From: CAZOOK01 sp964581385
GTDB lineage: Bacteria > Pseudomonadota > Gammaproteobacteria > Nevskiales > Nevskiaceae
Direction: 5' to 3'
DNA: 64,000 bases
Assembly: GCA_964581385.1 (NCBI GenBank)
Contig: CAZOOK010000015.1
Span: 1-64,000, forward strand
Below the pieces are notes generated by a model. The model ran no database searches. It was given only the letters and a program-made list of their open reading frames with translations, and was not told where the DNA came from. The translations under genes and the position numbers were made by a program. This document shows, piece by piece, positions 27,901-36,352 of this stretch (its first letter is position 1; each line of letters opens with the position of its first letter).

Positions 27901-28016
27901 TTGTCGATGGGCAGCTGCAATCGGCGCACGGCGTCGTGCACGTCATCGCGCGCCGCGTGCAGGACTACAGTGCCTGGCTGGGACAGCTCGATGTCAGCTC
28001 ACGCGATTTTCATTGA
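24930..28016 (+). CDS. dnaE2: Error-prone DNA polymerase DnaE2 (ImuC)
   Basis: A 1028-residue C-family polymerase, the length typical of DnaE2. The N-terminal PHP domain opens with YAELHCLSNFSFQRGAS. The palm has GRGSAANSAVCFALGIT and the catalytic PDIDIDF at about residues 372-378. Helix-hairpin-helix and OB-fold modules follow (the OB-fold around 930-1010). It synthesises across lesions together with ImuB and causes damage-induced mutation. It is coupled to imuB and expected to be LexA-controlled. It converges on the SRAP gene fragment with a gap of only 16 bases. Confidence 0.95.
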   Translation: MYAELHCLSNFSFQRGASSAAELMHRAKDLGYQALAITDECSLAGIVRAWEAAKNVGLKLIIGSEMLLTDGTKLVLLAPDVTGYAQLCSLITRSRRRSGKGQYALTVTEVCTDSDHLLALWIPRWPAQGIPDALFHAQLGALHPHFDARLWIAWERHLHPEDQKRLAALRTLGKHYGLPLVAAGDVRYHVRQRQRLHDVMTCIRVGGTIRALQTPSFPNGERHLRPLSTLQRLYPADLLRESLAIAERCTFDLAQLRYQYPEELVPDGLTAIQHLRQLTEAGIRQRWPDGCTPEVRATIEKELALIEALHYEHYFLTVEDIVRFARAQDILCQGRGSAANSAVCFALGITEVDPARMNLLFERFISKERAEPPDIDIDFEHQRREEVIQYVYRKYGRERAAIAATVISYRRKSAVRDVGKAVGLPLDIVDALTKSLTYWDDDAQFVERLRGLGFAVDSLLLKQLVALVNEIEDMPRHLSQHVGGFVISHQPLSTLVPVENAAMPDRTIIQWDKDDLDALGLLKIDCLALGMLSALRRALKLVSDYRGTPLTLATVPAEDEKTYEMIGRGETTGVFQIESRAQMSMLPRMKPKTFFDLVIEVAIIRPGPIQGDMVHPYLRRREGNETVEYPSAALRKVLEPTLGVPLFQEQVMSIAMVAAGFSAGEADQVRRSMAAWKRKGGLEKFRDKLLAGMKERGYDDGFAEQIYQQILGFGSYGFPQSHAASFALLTYVSCWLKCHEPAAFCAALLNSQPMGFYAPAQLVNDARRNGVGFRPVDATISNWDCALECGADGELDVRLGLRMVGGLPEAEALRVVQARACKPFMSVEDLANRSGLTKRALDALAEAGALEALTGHRHHARWTAAGVQRLDGVLRDSRVPELALVLPAPSEGENLRADFRSLKLTLGRHPLALLRSRLRRIGALTAEQIRVAANGRRVRAAGIVTHRQRPGTASGVVFATLEDETGTANLIIWTQVLDAYRDAVIGSSLMVVDGQLQSAHGVVHVIARRVQDYSAWLGQLDVSSRDFH

Positions 28017-28032
28017 GTGGTGCTGCAAAAAA

Positions 28033-28492
28033 TTACTCTGCGGACAGTTGCGGCTGGTCGGTTTTGGTTTTTGTCTTCGGCGCTTGCGGCGCGGCGACCA
28101 TCATGTCCGCATCGAACAGCCGCAGGAAGCTGCGCACGTCGTCTTCGCGCTTCGCATCAAGCCATGCATCCCACTCGTCGTCATCAAGGACCACCACTGA
28201 GCGCTTTTCGTCTTCCGGGGCGTGGAAGCGCTGCATGAGCGGGTGTGCCGTTGCGTTAATAGTCAGCATGCTAAATGACCAGCGCGTGATGTCGGGCGCT
28301 TCGAACCGGTGTTCCCAGATGCCGGCGAGTCCGAACGGCTTGCCGTCAGTGCGCTCGATGGCCCACCACTGCGATTTTCCGGATTCGTAGCTGGGCTCGT
28401 AAAAGCGCTGAACCGCAATTATCGCGAGCTGGCGCCGCTTCCACGCATACCGGAAGGATGGCAAGCGCCCCGCGGTTTCCGAGCGGCTGTTG
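28033..28492 (-). pseudogene. SRAP (YedK/HMCES-like) gene, 3' part, split by element
   Basis: The C-terminal two-thirds of an SRAP protein, including SETAGRLPSFRYAWKRRQ, the glutamate in QRFYEP, and the histidine in QRFHAPEDEKR. Intact SRAP proteins crosslink to abasic sites in single-stranded DNA through Cys2. The missing N-terminus is at 38740-38942, across the mobile element. Removing the element and one CTGTTG copy joins 203 + 454 bases into a 218-codon frame plus a stop with the junction T-Y-N-S-R-S-E-T. The host gene lay tail to tail with dnaE2, fitting an SOS-linked role. It is inactive unless the element excises. Confidence 0.93.
28487..28492. repeat. Left direct repeat (att core) of integrative element
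   Basis: CTGTTG, repeated at 38740-38745. It belongs to the interrupted SRAP gene and is the likely 6-base crossover region of the tyrosine recombinases. Confidence 0.85.
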
Positions 28493-28500
28493 TTTAGGAG
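28493..28500 (+). repeat. Left terminal inverted repeat
   Basis: TTTAGGAG, with a second direct TTAGGAG 18 bases inward (28512-28518). Probable core and arm sites for the element's recombinases. Confidence 0.8.
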
Positions 28501-28613
28501 CTGGAGAATCGTTAGGAGACAAGTTACGTTAGATCATAAACCCACGAGAAAGGATTCACGGTGAGAGCATCATCAAAGCTATCTAGTAGAAGACCAGCGG
28601 TTGGGCGCCTTTG

Positions 28614-29771
28614 ATGGAGCTGGTGTGGTCTACAGCAGATCTGGTGATTGGCGGGCACCCCTATCCCCAATTTCCGATTCTGCTTTGGGACAGCATGGAG
28701 AGCTGCCGGCCTGCCAATCTCTTTCTCCGTCACTATCTCCTCCGTGGTGCTGTCGGATCGAAGAAATCGTGGGACCCTGCAGGTAGAGCGATGTATGACT
28801 ACTTCAGCTTCCTGCAGGCGCACGATCTGACGTGGGACGATTGCAACCGTGGCGAAGAGAAGCACCTGGTTGGCGCATACAGGGATTATTCCCTCGACGT
28901 TGTGAAGCTGAGGCGTAGTACGGTTCGCCATCGGCTCACCTACGTGACCAGCTTCTACGAATATGCTCATCGGAAGGGATGGATTGCTTCGCTCCCCTTT
29001 GGTTACGAGGACCGACTGGTTCGCCGCGGGCAGGGCTTCCTGTCGCATACAGTCGGTAGTGGACGCCGAGCGATGGTCCGCGACGTTACGCCTAGGGCCC
29101 ACCGGGACCTACCCAAGTTCCTCTCCACAACAGAGGTCAAGCTGCTGCTGGCTGCGGCGACAAACGAGCACCATCGGATGATGGTGTGCCTGGGGCTGGG
29201 CACTGGCCTGCGCAAAGAGGAGCTTGCTACCTTTCCTCTCAGCTACGTCTTCGATCCCGAACGGCGTGGCGACCGGTCGCGGAACGTGAAGGTGCTCCTG
29301 GATCCCGAGGACGGCACCGGCATGAAGACGAAAGGTGGCAAGCCGCGCGAAATCTACATGTCCAGGACACTTATGGCGGATCTGTTTCATTACGCCAAAC
29401 ACCGCCGTGGCGAGCGGGCATCAGTGAGCGGCAAGGACCATGCGCCACTGTTCCTGAACCAAGATGGAGTGCCCTATAGCGGCGATGGCAAGGGCTTGGA
29501 TCGGATCGTCCGTCTCATAGGATGCAAGGCTGGTCCGAAGGCGTGGACGCACAAGCTCCGGCACACCTACGCCACCCACACCCTGGTCACGCTTCAGCGC
29601 AATCGGACCACCAACAAGATTGAACCCGTCGTTTTTCTCCAGAGGCAACTGGGACACGCTTCAGTCCAAACGACAATGGTCTACCTGCATCTGATCAACG
29701 AACTGGCTGATGACGCCGTCCTCGCCTACGACGATGAGCTGCACGAAATGGCTGATGGCCTGCATGGCTAA
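28614..29771 (+). CDS. Tyrosine recombinase, first of module (TnpA/IntA-like)
   Basis: A 385-residue site-specific recombinase. The catalytic set is complete: Arg in GLGTGLRKEEL, Lys in the following beta hairpin (KTKGGKPRE), HKLRHTYATH giving the H-x-x-R pair, then LGHASVQTTMVYLH with the nucleophilic Tyr. An N-terminal SAM-like core-binding domain spans about residues 40-135. The ATG at 28614 is preferred over the TTG at 28611. It begins about 120 bases inside the left end of the element and overlaps the next gene by eight bases. Probably the main strand-cutting enzyme. Confidence 0.9.
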   Translation: MELVWSTADLVIGGHPYPQFPILLWDSMESCRPANLFLRHYLLRGAVGSKKSWDPAGRAMYDYFSFLQAHDLTWDDCNRGEEKHLVGAYRDYSLDVVKLRRSTVRHRLTYVTSFYEYAHRKGWIASLPFGYEDRLVRRGQGFLSHTVGSGRRAMVRDVTPRAHRDLPKFLSTTEVKLLLAAATNEHHRMMVCLGLGTGLRKEELATFPLSYVFDPERRGDRSRNVKVLLDPEDGTGMKTKGGKPREIYMSRTLMADLFHYAKHRRGERASVSGKDHAPLFLNQDGVPYSGDGKGLDRIVRLIGCKAGPKAWTHKLRHTYATHTLVTLQRNRTTNKIEPVVFLQRQLGHASVQTTMVYLHLINELADDAVLAYDDELHEMADGLHG

Positions 29772-31440
29772 ACGTAAGGTTTTCCTAAAAACCGATCTGG
29801 CAACCCCGGGAGTAAGTCACGAGCGGGATGCCGCAGGATCGGTCACAGTCCTCGACGTAGTTCCACCGCATGAAACCATGGTGCACTTTCCACCGAATCC
29901 CTACGGGGCGCGCACCTTTGACTTCGCTTCTTGGTATGGCGCCGGCATCGACGATCTGACCTATGCCTGCCAACGGCAGATCGAGCGCTTTATCGCCAAG
30001 CAGGACTCCAATGTCGAACCCTCCACCATCATGGGATATTGCCGGGGTGGATTGCGTCACTTCTTGGACTACGCGGTAATGTTCGCAACGGCCCAGCAAC
30101 GGCCGCTGCGACTGAGCGATGTTGGCCGCAACATAATCGACGGCTACCTGGGCTTCCTTCGCGACAAGGGCATTGCGGCCGCGTCACAGCGTGCCAGTTA
30201 CTACTACGTAAAAGCAGTTCTGCTTGTCCTGGGGCGTCGATCTCTGATTGCCGTTGTTACCGTCGGCGACGACATCACGTTTCCCAAGAACGCCTTCCCG
30301 AATTCGCATCGCACCACGAAGGGCGAAAAGCCCTTGTCCACGTCCGAGCGGAAGGCGGTGGCGGCTGCCTTGCGTCAATCTATTCAGCCGCTCTTTTCCA
30401 AAGATGCAGGCGCGCCCGATCTCTATCTCCTGTGTGTGGCGCTTTTCGTGGTGGCGCTCCATACCGGCCGCAACTCGACACCTCTGCTTGAGATGCCGAC
30501 GGATTGCTTTCGAGCGCATCCGAAGGACGGTACGGAATTTCTGGTGATGTACAAGCGGCGCGGACACACCTCCAACAAAGTAGCCCTCCGCACCGTCGCA
30601 GCGTCCGAGCGCATGATCGAATCGATGCCGACCGTCCGTCCTAGTATTGGTCGCCTGATCCGCCGGGTGATTGAGCTGACGGCGAGCCTTCGGACTCACG
30701 CACCGGCCGAGCTAGCGGACCGAGTTTGGCTCTACCACGGAACCACGGCGGCTCGCACCGGTATACAGCCGATAACCATGACCCAGCTCAGCACCAACAT
30801 CGCAGACTTCATCGCTGCCCATGGTCTCAAAGACGCGGATGGCCTCCCTCTGCGCTTGAACGTTTCCCGCCTCCGGAAGACCTTCGTCAATCGCGTGTAC
30901 GAGATCCTCGATGGAGACATCGTTGGCACCGCGATCGCCGCCGGCAATCAGGTCCGCGTTACTGATCAGCACTACCTACAACCGGGGGAGGCTGCGGAAA
31001 AGAACTGGATGTTCATGGGGCAGTGCTTGGTGCAGGAGTTGCTGACCAACACTTTGGGAGCCACCGAGCGCACTCCTGTCGGTCGATGCTCCGACAACAA
31101 GAATGGGCAGTTCGCCCCGGCGCGCAACGGCGAGGTGTGTCAGAGCTTCCTCAATTGCCTGCGCTGCCAAAACTACGTCGTCACCGGCGACGACTTGTGG
31201 CGTCTGTTCTCCTTTTATTGGCGGGTGATCAAGGAACGGCCGCGCGTGGATAAGCGCCGATGGGAACGCTACTTGGCGCACATTCCGCGGCTCATCGATC
31301 GTGACGTCATTGAGCAGGGGTTGGCGAAGAAGGTGTTCACCCGGGCACAGGCGGATGCCGCACGCGACCGTGCCAGGCATTGTCCGCATCCATTTTGGGC
31401 GAGCGACACCGTTATTGCAGATCTCGGAAATCTCGCATGA
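29764..31440 (+). CDS. Tyrosine-recombinase-fold protein, second of module
   Basis: A 558-residue protein. Its middle resembles a tyrosine recombinase catalytic domain (ALHTGRNSTPLLEM with the first Arg, VSRLRKTFVNR at the H-x-x-R position but lacking the usual His, and a Tyr in TDQHYLQP). A C-terminal cysteine cluster (C-x..-C-x-x-x-x-x-C-x-x-C, ending CLRCQNY) may bind zinc. The altered catalytic residues suggest a partly degenerate partner rather than a fully autonomous enzyme. The start at 29764 (MAKRKVF) overlaps the first recombinase, and the stop overlaps the third by four bases. It needs comparison with Tn554 TnpB and similar proteins. Confidence 0.8.
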   Translation: MAKRKVFLKTDLATPGVSHERDAAGSVTVLDVVPPHETMVHFPPNPYGARTFDFASWYGAGIDDLTYACQRQIERFIAKQDSNVEPSTIMGYCRGGLRHFLDYAVMFATAQQRPLRLSDVGRNIIDGYLGFLRDKGIAAASQRASYYYVKAVLLVLGRRSLIAVVTVGDDITFPKNAFPNSHRTTKGEKPLSTSERKAVAAALRQSIQPLFSKDAGAPDLYLLCVALFVVALHTGRNSTPLLEMPTDCFRAHPKDGTEFLVMYKRRGHTSNKVALRTVAASERMIESMPTVRPSIGRLIRRVIELTASLRTHAPAELADRVWLYHGTTAARTGIQPITMTQLSTNIADFIAAHGLKDADGLPLRLNVSRLRKTFVNRVYEILDGDIVGTAIAAGNQVRVTDQHYLQPGEAAEKNWMFMGQCLVQELLTNTLGATERTPVGRCSDNKNGQFAPARNGEVCQSFLNCLRCQNYVVTGDDLWRLFSFYWRVIKERPRVDKRRWERYLAHIPRLIDRDVIEQGLAKKVFTRAQADAARDRARHCPHPFWASDTVIADLGNLA

Positions 31441-33311
31441 TGCAGAGCGATCCTCTTGTCACTGAAGCCACATCGCTCCCCGAAGCGATCGACGGCAACA
31501 CCGTCATCAGCAGCTACACACTCGACGGCCGCCTGATGGTGGTGAGCCGCTATGGCGATGACAAATGGCTCCTCGTGAACATGCCGACCAACCTGCAGAA
31601 ATCGGTGCGGCATATTCACTGGGGGCGGTTTCCCGAAACCTTCCGCCCCGTTCTCAAGGCGCTGTGCTATCGCTACCTCATGCGTGGTCGCGTGGGCATG
31701 TCCAGGCCATCGGATCGCGCCGTTGTGTTGTGGGCGGTCGACCTGAAACCCTTCATCGACTACTTGGCCAGCGTCGGCGTCACCCGACTCCGTGGCGTTC
31801 GTGCGGAAACATGCCAGTCGTATGTTGAGGCATGTCGGCGCCGCACTTGCACCACCAAGCACGGAGAGAAACCTCTGACGGCGAGCTACCTCGGGCATCT
31901 CTATGGCGCCGTAGAGAAGCTCTATGAACTGAGCCAATTCACGGACGATGCGATGCCGGAGCATCCTTGGCCGGATACGTCATACTCGCATCTGGCCAAG
32001 CTGACGGGCCCCGGAACGGCCAAGCGCGGCGGCAAGACACCGCTCGTTCCCGACGACGTCTTTTCGGCACTGTTCCAGCGAGCCTGGTCCATGATCGAAG
32101 TCGCCGGCCCTGTTCTCGAGTTGCGTGATGAATGGCTGCCGATACGCGCCCGAGACGGTCAGGGGTGGGACAAAGATACCGCCAGCAGGTTGCTGAGTGC
32201 CTTTGTAAAGGAGCGCGGCTGGTCCGGCGCTGCGGCGTTCAGCCAAGCGCTGCGGGACATCCGTCCGGCGTGCTACATCGTCATCGCCAGTCTGTCCGGA
32301 TGTCGGAATCACGAGCTGGCATTCCTTGAGTCTCGAGCGGTCCGCAGCACCTTGGAGCCAGGTGACCGGGATGGTGAAGAGCCGCGGCGCTACTGGTGGA
32401 TGAAGGCCAAGTCCACCAAGACTGGCGAGGGCGTGGCGGAATGGATGATCCCCGAGGCGGCTGTGATCGCCATACGCGTCCTGGAACGCTGGGCCGCCCC
32501 CCATCAGGCGCAACTTGAGCGCGACGTGGAGGCTCAGCGCGAAGCCAACCCCGACGACGTCGAGATCGCGGCCGCGCTGAAACACCGGCGAGCTATCTTT
32601 CTTGTCTCCGATCCGCGTAGCGGTGGCCGGGTTCGCACGTTGTCGAATCAGATGGTCAACCTCGATCTGCGCCGCTTCACCCGGGCATGCGGCTTCGATT
32701 GGGAACTCGCCAGTCACCAGTTCCGGCGCAAGTTCGCCAACTATGCCGCCCGTAGCCAGTTCGGCGACCTGCGGTACCTGAAGCAGCACTTCAAGCACTG
32801 GTCGATGGAAATGACGCTCGGTTACGCCCTCAACGAATCCCAGGAAATGGCCCTCTATGCAGAAATCCAGGAGGAACTCGACGACATCAAGGCTGGCGTG
32901 GTCGAGAGCTGGCTTGAGCCCGGCGCCCCGCTGGCTGGTGGTTACGGACAGCGCATCGCAGCTTGGTGGAGAACGAATCCTGTGACGATGTTCAAGAGCC
33001 ATAAGCACATGGTGCGCTCGTTGGCGGAGAGCACACCCATTCGCAGCAACGGCCACGCTTGGTGTACGGCAGACGATAATCTGTGCATCGGCAATGATAT
33101 CGAGCGCACGCGATGCAGTACTTGCAACAACGCGGTTATTGGTGCGCGGCACCGACCGATCTACCGCGGCCTGCTCGCGCACCTCGACGAAGTAGCCAAA
33201 TGCGACGACATCGGTCCCGGCGGGCGCACGCTTGTGGAGCGCGATCAGCGTCGCTGCGAGAACGTCCTGCGGTCATTGGGAGAAGGTACCGCTGTGACGT
33301 CCCATGACTAA
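31437..33311 (+). CDS. Tyrosine recombinase, third of module (TnpB/IntB-like)
   Basis: A 624-residue protein with a recognisable recombinase domain: Arg in SLSGCRNHEL, SHQFRRKFANY supplying H-x-x-R, and a final HWSMEMTLGYAL with the Tyr. The N-terminal ~250 residues form a long DNA-binding region. Near the C-terminus CTADDNLC and CSTCNN look like a zinc-binding cluster, a feature shared with the second protein. The start at 31437 overlaps the previous stop by four bases (ATGA), and the end overlaps the small fourth gene by eight. It is likely needed for the second strand or end of the element. Confidence 0.85.
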   Translation: MMQSDPLVTEATSLPEAIDGNTVISSYTLDGRLMVVSRYGDDKWLLVNMPTNLQKSVRHIHWGRFPETFRPVLKALCYRYLMRGRVGMSRPSDRAVVLWAVDLKPFIDYLASVGVTRLRGVRAETCQSYVEACRRRTCTTKHGEKPLTASYLGHLYGAVEKLYELSQFTDDAMPEHPWPDTSYSHLAKLTGPGTAKRGGKTPLVPDDVFSALFQRAWSMIEVAGPVLELRDEWLPIRARDGQGWDKDTASRLLSAFVKERGWSGAAAFSQALRDIRPACYIVIASLSGCRNHELAFLESRAVRSTLEPGDRDGEEPRRYWWMKAKSTKTGEGVAEWMIPEAAVIAIRVLERWAAPHQAQLERDVEAQREANPDDVEIAAALKHRRAIFLVSDPRSGGRVRTLSNQMVNLDLRRFTRACGFDWELASHQFRRKFANYAARSQFGDLRYLKQHFKHWSMEMTLGYALNESQEMALYAEIQEELDDIKAGVVESWLEPGAPLAGGYGQRIAAWWRTNPVTMFKSHKHMVRSLAESTPIRSNGHAWCTADDNLCIGNDIERTRCSTCNNAVIGARHRPIYRGLLAHLDEVAKCDDIGPGGRTLVERDQRRCENVLRSLGEGTAVTSHD

Positions 33312-33720
33312 CGAGCGTAAGAAAGCAGCTTCTAGGGAGAAAGATCTACGCATGGCGATTCTTCGCATCAAGCGCGGGCGTGCACACACGGGAGCTAAGA
33401 GGGTGACTATCTCGGCTGTTGCGCGCGAAGCGGGCGTCTCGTCAGCCTTGATTCACAACTACTATCCAACAATCGCAGAAGCCATACGTATTGAACAGGG
33501 TCGCGACTACCGCAGCGCGCGTGACGCCAAGCAGCTACAGCTCCGAGAAGAGCGAGCGAAAGCTAATGATCTGCGCCAGCGGGTCGAGGATCTTCGCAGT
33601 CAAGTGGCTCGCCTCAGCTCGATCAACGAGACCTTGCTCGCAGACAACGAGGCGCTGCGTGCGCGACTGGGTAACGGCAAAGTCGCTCAACTTCGACCGT
33701 TGGCCGCGACTCCAAGATAG
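33304..33720 (+). CDS. Small HTH/coiled-coil protein of recombinase module (TnpC/Srap-like)
   Basis: A 138-residue basic protein. Residues ~35-62 form a helix-turn-helix (TISAVAREAGVSSALIHNYYP, TetR-like), and residues ~75-125 form a coiled coil with leucine heptads. Small proteins of this kind accompany Tn554-type recombinases as directionality or accessory factors. It overlaps the third recombinase by eight bases, so all four proteins are translated as a coupled unit. It is the last gene of the mobility module before cargo of opposite orientation. Confidence 0.8.
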   Translation: MTNERKKAASREKDLRMAILRIKRGRAHTGAKRVTISAVAREAGVSSALIHNYYPTIAEAIRIEQGRDYRSARDAKQLQLREERAKANDLRQRVEDLRSQVARLSSINETLLADNEALRARLGNGKVAQLRPLAATPR

Positions 33721-33980
33721 GGCGGCCTGTGTCAGTGACAACCAGTCCGGCCGCGCGGCCGACAAAATGCGCCACCGGCCGTTGTGTGCCAGTTGCTGCC
33801 GTTCGCGATCTCGACCTGGGTGTCGCCGACCGACCCGAAGCGGCCGGTCGATTGCTGGTTCCTTAAGTGGCCGCGTTCCATAGGGCCTGGGTGAAGCCGC
33901 GCGAATCATACGCCGCGAAGTTATTCTCGATTAGCTCGCTTTCCACGCTTAAAGTTGGCCTCGGTTCCATGGCTTCTTCT

Positions 33981-35549
33981 CTACGTCGTCGCCTTCGGTT
34001 CCGGCGCGGCTTCGCTCTCCTGCGCCTTACGCGGGCCGCTCCGCTGGGGGATTCCTGTAATCAACCCGTTATAGTCCGTGCGCCGCGGGTGGATGACCAC
34101 CACGCCCTTGTTCGTGATGACATACTCGCGGATGTCTTTACTGTGATTGCCGCCGCGCATTTTGATGACGACCATTACCTTCCGCAGCTGGCCATCGATC
34201 TCGACGTATCGCAGCCGGAGAATGTCATCGGTGAGAAACGAAATCGCGTAGTGACTAAACTGCAAAGCGGTAAAGTTGTCTTCCACTTCGACCGTACTGA
34301 GAATCGTGATTCCGGCTCCGGTCAACGCCCCAATCATCCGGTAAAGCGATTCGCGAAAGTCGGCGCGAAAACCGGGCGCCAGCGCCATCTCGAAACCGAC
34401 GAGCGAATCGATCACCAACCGTTTTGCGCCGACTCTTTTGATGGCATCCAGAATCTCCTGCATCGTTTCATCCACCGAAAGGTCGAGTGGACGAAGGTAG
34501 AGGGCTTCGAGTGTTCCGTTTTGTATCGCCCTTTGTAAATGCAGGCCGAAAGTGCTCGCCCGTTGCGTATAGCCTTCCGGGCGTTCTTCGAAGATTGCCA
34601 TGATTCCCGGCTCCCCTTGCCGCAGGCCTTCCGCGATAAATTGCGTCGCCAAAGCCGATTTGCCAGTCCCTGAGGGCCCGGCCACCAGCAAACTGTCGCC
34701 TTCGAGAATGCCGCCGCCCAACATTTTGTCCAACTCGGGAATGCCGATGGAAAGTCGCCGGCGCTGCGCGAGCTTCTTTTTGTTGCCAATCAATCCCAGC
34801 GTGCGAGAAAAGGCTTGCAGTCCGTTGTCGGTGATGCGGACGGTATGCAGTCCCGGCACCGTTGCCTGGCCGCGCATCTTTATGATTTGCAATTTTCGCA
34901 CCACGGAATTCCTCTCCGTCGCCTGCGAAAGCCAGAAGATGCCGTCGACCAAGGTGAATAGCGAATTGTTGTGGGTCTCTTTCTCGACATATTCGCCGAC
35001 CAGAAAAGTCGTGGCTTCCCAACTGGTCAGAAACTGGGAGAGGCGGTGGACGAACTCTTGCACTTCCACGTCGCCCACAGCGCTGCTCGCTTTGCGCGCC
35101 AGCGTGCGAAAGGAATCTACCACTACGATGCCCGCGTTAGCCGCTGTGACTTGTTTGATGATTTCCTGCAGGACCGCGTTTAAATCCTTCTCCAGCACCA
35201 CATCTGACAGGTTGATAAAGCGTACGGCCTTGCCCAGCTTCGATTCGTCAAAAAAGGAAAATTGTTGCTGATACCGAAGCATCTTGATGACAGGTTCGCC
35301 GAGGACCGAAAAATAAAGTCCCGGTTTTTTCGACGTCGCATTGGCGAAAACAATTTGATGCGCCATCGTGGTTTTGCCGCAACCAGGCGAGCCCGCAATG
35401 ATGTTGAAGGAAAACTCCGGGAAACCGCCGCCCAAGACGTCGTCGAGCCCGGGAACGCCGGTCGCCAGTTTACGGATCGTGACTTTAGCCGGGTTGCGCA
35501 CGGCTTTTTTCGGCAACGTGCGCTTTGCCGCCTTAACCGGTTTTTTCAC
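33981..35549 (-). CDS. KaiC-like double RecA-domain ATPase
   Basis: A 522-residue protein, the length of cyanobacterial KaiC (519). It has two tandem KaiC domains: GSPGCGKTT at about 53-61 and GPSGTGKSA at about 288-296. Walker B strands are VVVDSF and LVIDSL. The second domain keeps the paired glutamates (IFEERPE). The first has only one (LGEP), which may weaken its ATPase. A basic N-terminus and a proline/glutamate-rich tail are extra. Non-cyanobacterial KaiC proteins serve in stress or signalling rather than clocks. There are no kaiA or kaiB genes nearby. It is coupled to the gene at 35533, whose end overlaps its start. Confidence 0.9.
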   Translation of the reverse strand: MKKPVKAAKRTLPKKAVRNPAKVTIRKLATGVPGLDDVLGGGFPEFSFNIIAGSPGCGKTTMAHQIVFANATSKKPGLYFSVLGEPVIKMLRYQQQFSFFDESKLGKAVRFINLSDVVLEKDLNAVLQEIIKQVTAANAGIVVVDSFRTLARKASSAVGDVEVQEFVHRLSQFLTSWEATTFLVGEYVEKETHNNSLFTLVDGIFWLSQATERNSVVRKLQIIKMRGQATVPGLHTVRITDNGLQAFSRTLGLIGNKKKLAQRRRLSIGIPELDKMLGGGILEGDSLLVAGPSGTGKSALATQFIAEGLRQGEPGIMAIFEERPEGYTQRASTFGLHLQRAIQNGTLEALYLRPLDLSVDETMQEILDAIKRVGAKRLVIDSLVGFEMALAPGFRADFRESLYRMIGALTGAGITILSTVEVEDNFTALQFSHYAISFLTDDILRLRYVEIDGQLRKVMVVIKMRGGNHSKDIREYVITNKGVVVIHPRRTDYNGLITGIPQRSGPRKAQESEAAPEPKATT

Positions 35550-35982
35550 TTGTACCTCCTTTACCGAACCCTAAATCGTTGACCGGAACTTTCGGCCAGA
35601 CCTCGCGTACCAGGTGCAGCGTCAGGGTTTCGCCGATGAACGCAACCAGAATTCCAAGTAACTGAGCCAGCAGAACAACGCTGCAATCGAAAAATTTGTC
35701 GGGGGCAAGCTGGACATGAAGTTCCTCTGACCCTTCCAAGGACCCATCCATGTTCACTTGCACCGCGCGCAACCAGGGAACTTCCGCCTTGGTCAGGGCG
35801 AGTGCGCGCAAAAGGAGCGCCCGATAGCCGCCGTTTCCTACCAGTGCCGCCAACTGCGGACGCAGCCGGTCACCAACGTGGAAAGCCATAGGGGTTTTTG
35901 TCTGGCTGGATTTATTTGCAAGCGTTTCATAAGTCACAAGACGCTTGGCGAAATTCAGCATTTGTGGAGTAGCCCGGCTCAT
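35533..35982 (-). CDS. Hypothetical partner of KaiC-like protein
   Basis: A 149-residue protein of unknown family. Its 3' end overlaps the kaiC-like start by 17 bases, so the two are co-translated. It has one hydrophobic segment near residues 103-128 (VVLLAQLLGILVAFIGETLTLHL) and a polar remainder, so it could place the KaiC-like ATPase at the membrane. The start at 35982 (MSRATPQ) is chosen because the upstream frame is arginine-rich and low in quality; no strong ribosome site decides it. Confidence 0.6.
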   Translation of the reverse strand: MSRATPQMLNFAKRLVTYETLANKSSQTKTPMAFHVGDRLRPQLAALVGNGGYRALLLRALALTKAEVPWLRAVQVNMDGSLEGSEELHVQLAPDKFFDCSVVLLAQLLGILVAFIGETLTLHLVREVWPKVPVNDLGFGKGGTSEKTG

Positions 35983-36352
35983 CTCGGAAACGCGCTTGCG
36001 CCTATGTAGAAAGCCGGCGCAATCTTCAGTCCCCCGTCGGCGGAAGAACCACGATAGGCGCAGATCGAGGATTACTCTGTTCGCCAGCGCACTTAGAAAG
36101 CTGTGGGGGTGCGCTTCGTGGCCGCGCGCGGCCGGGCTGCGTACCGGGGGCGAGGTGCCCATATCCGGCGTGTCGGCACATCCGTTTGTGCATGCAATGG
36201 ACAATGTCAGCATCCCATTGTTCTGGTCGGCATGCCTAACGCGGCGCGGCAGAACGAACGCAAGCGAACTGCCAGGAATTACAAGGAGGGCCTGAAAGCT
36301 TTGGCGGTGCTGCCCACCCGGCCAAAAGCGGCCGGCGGCGACAATCGTTGCG

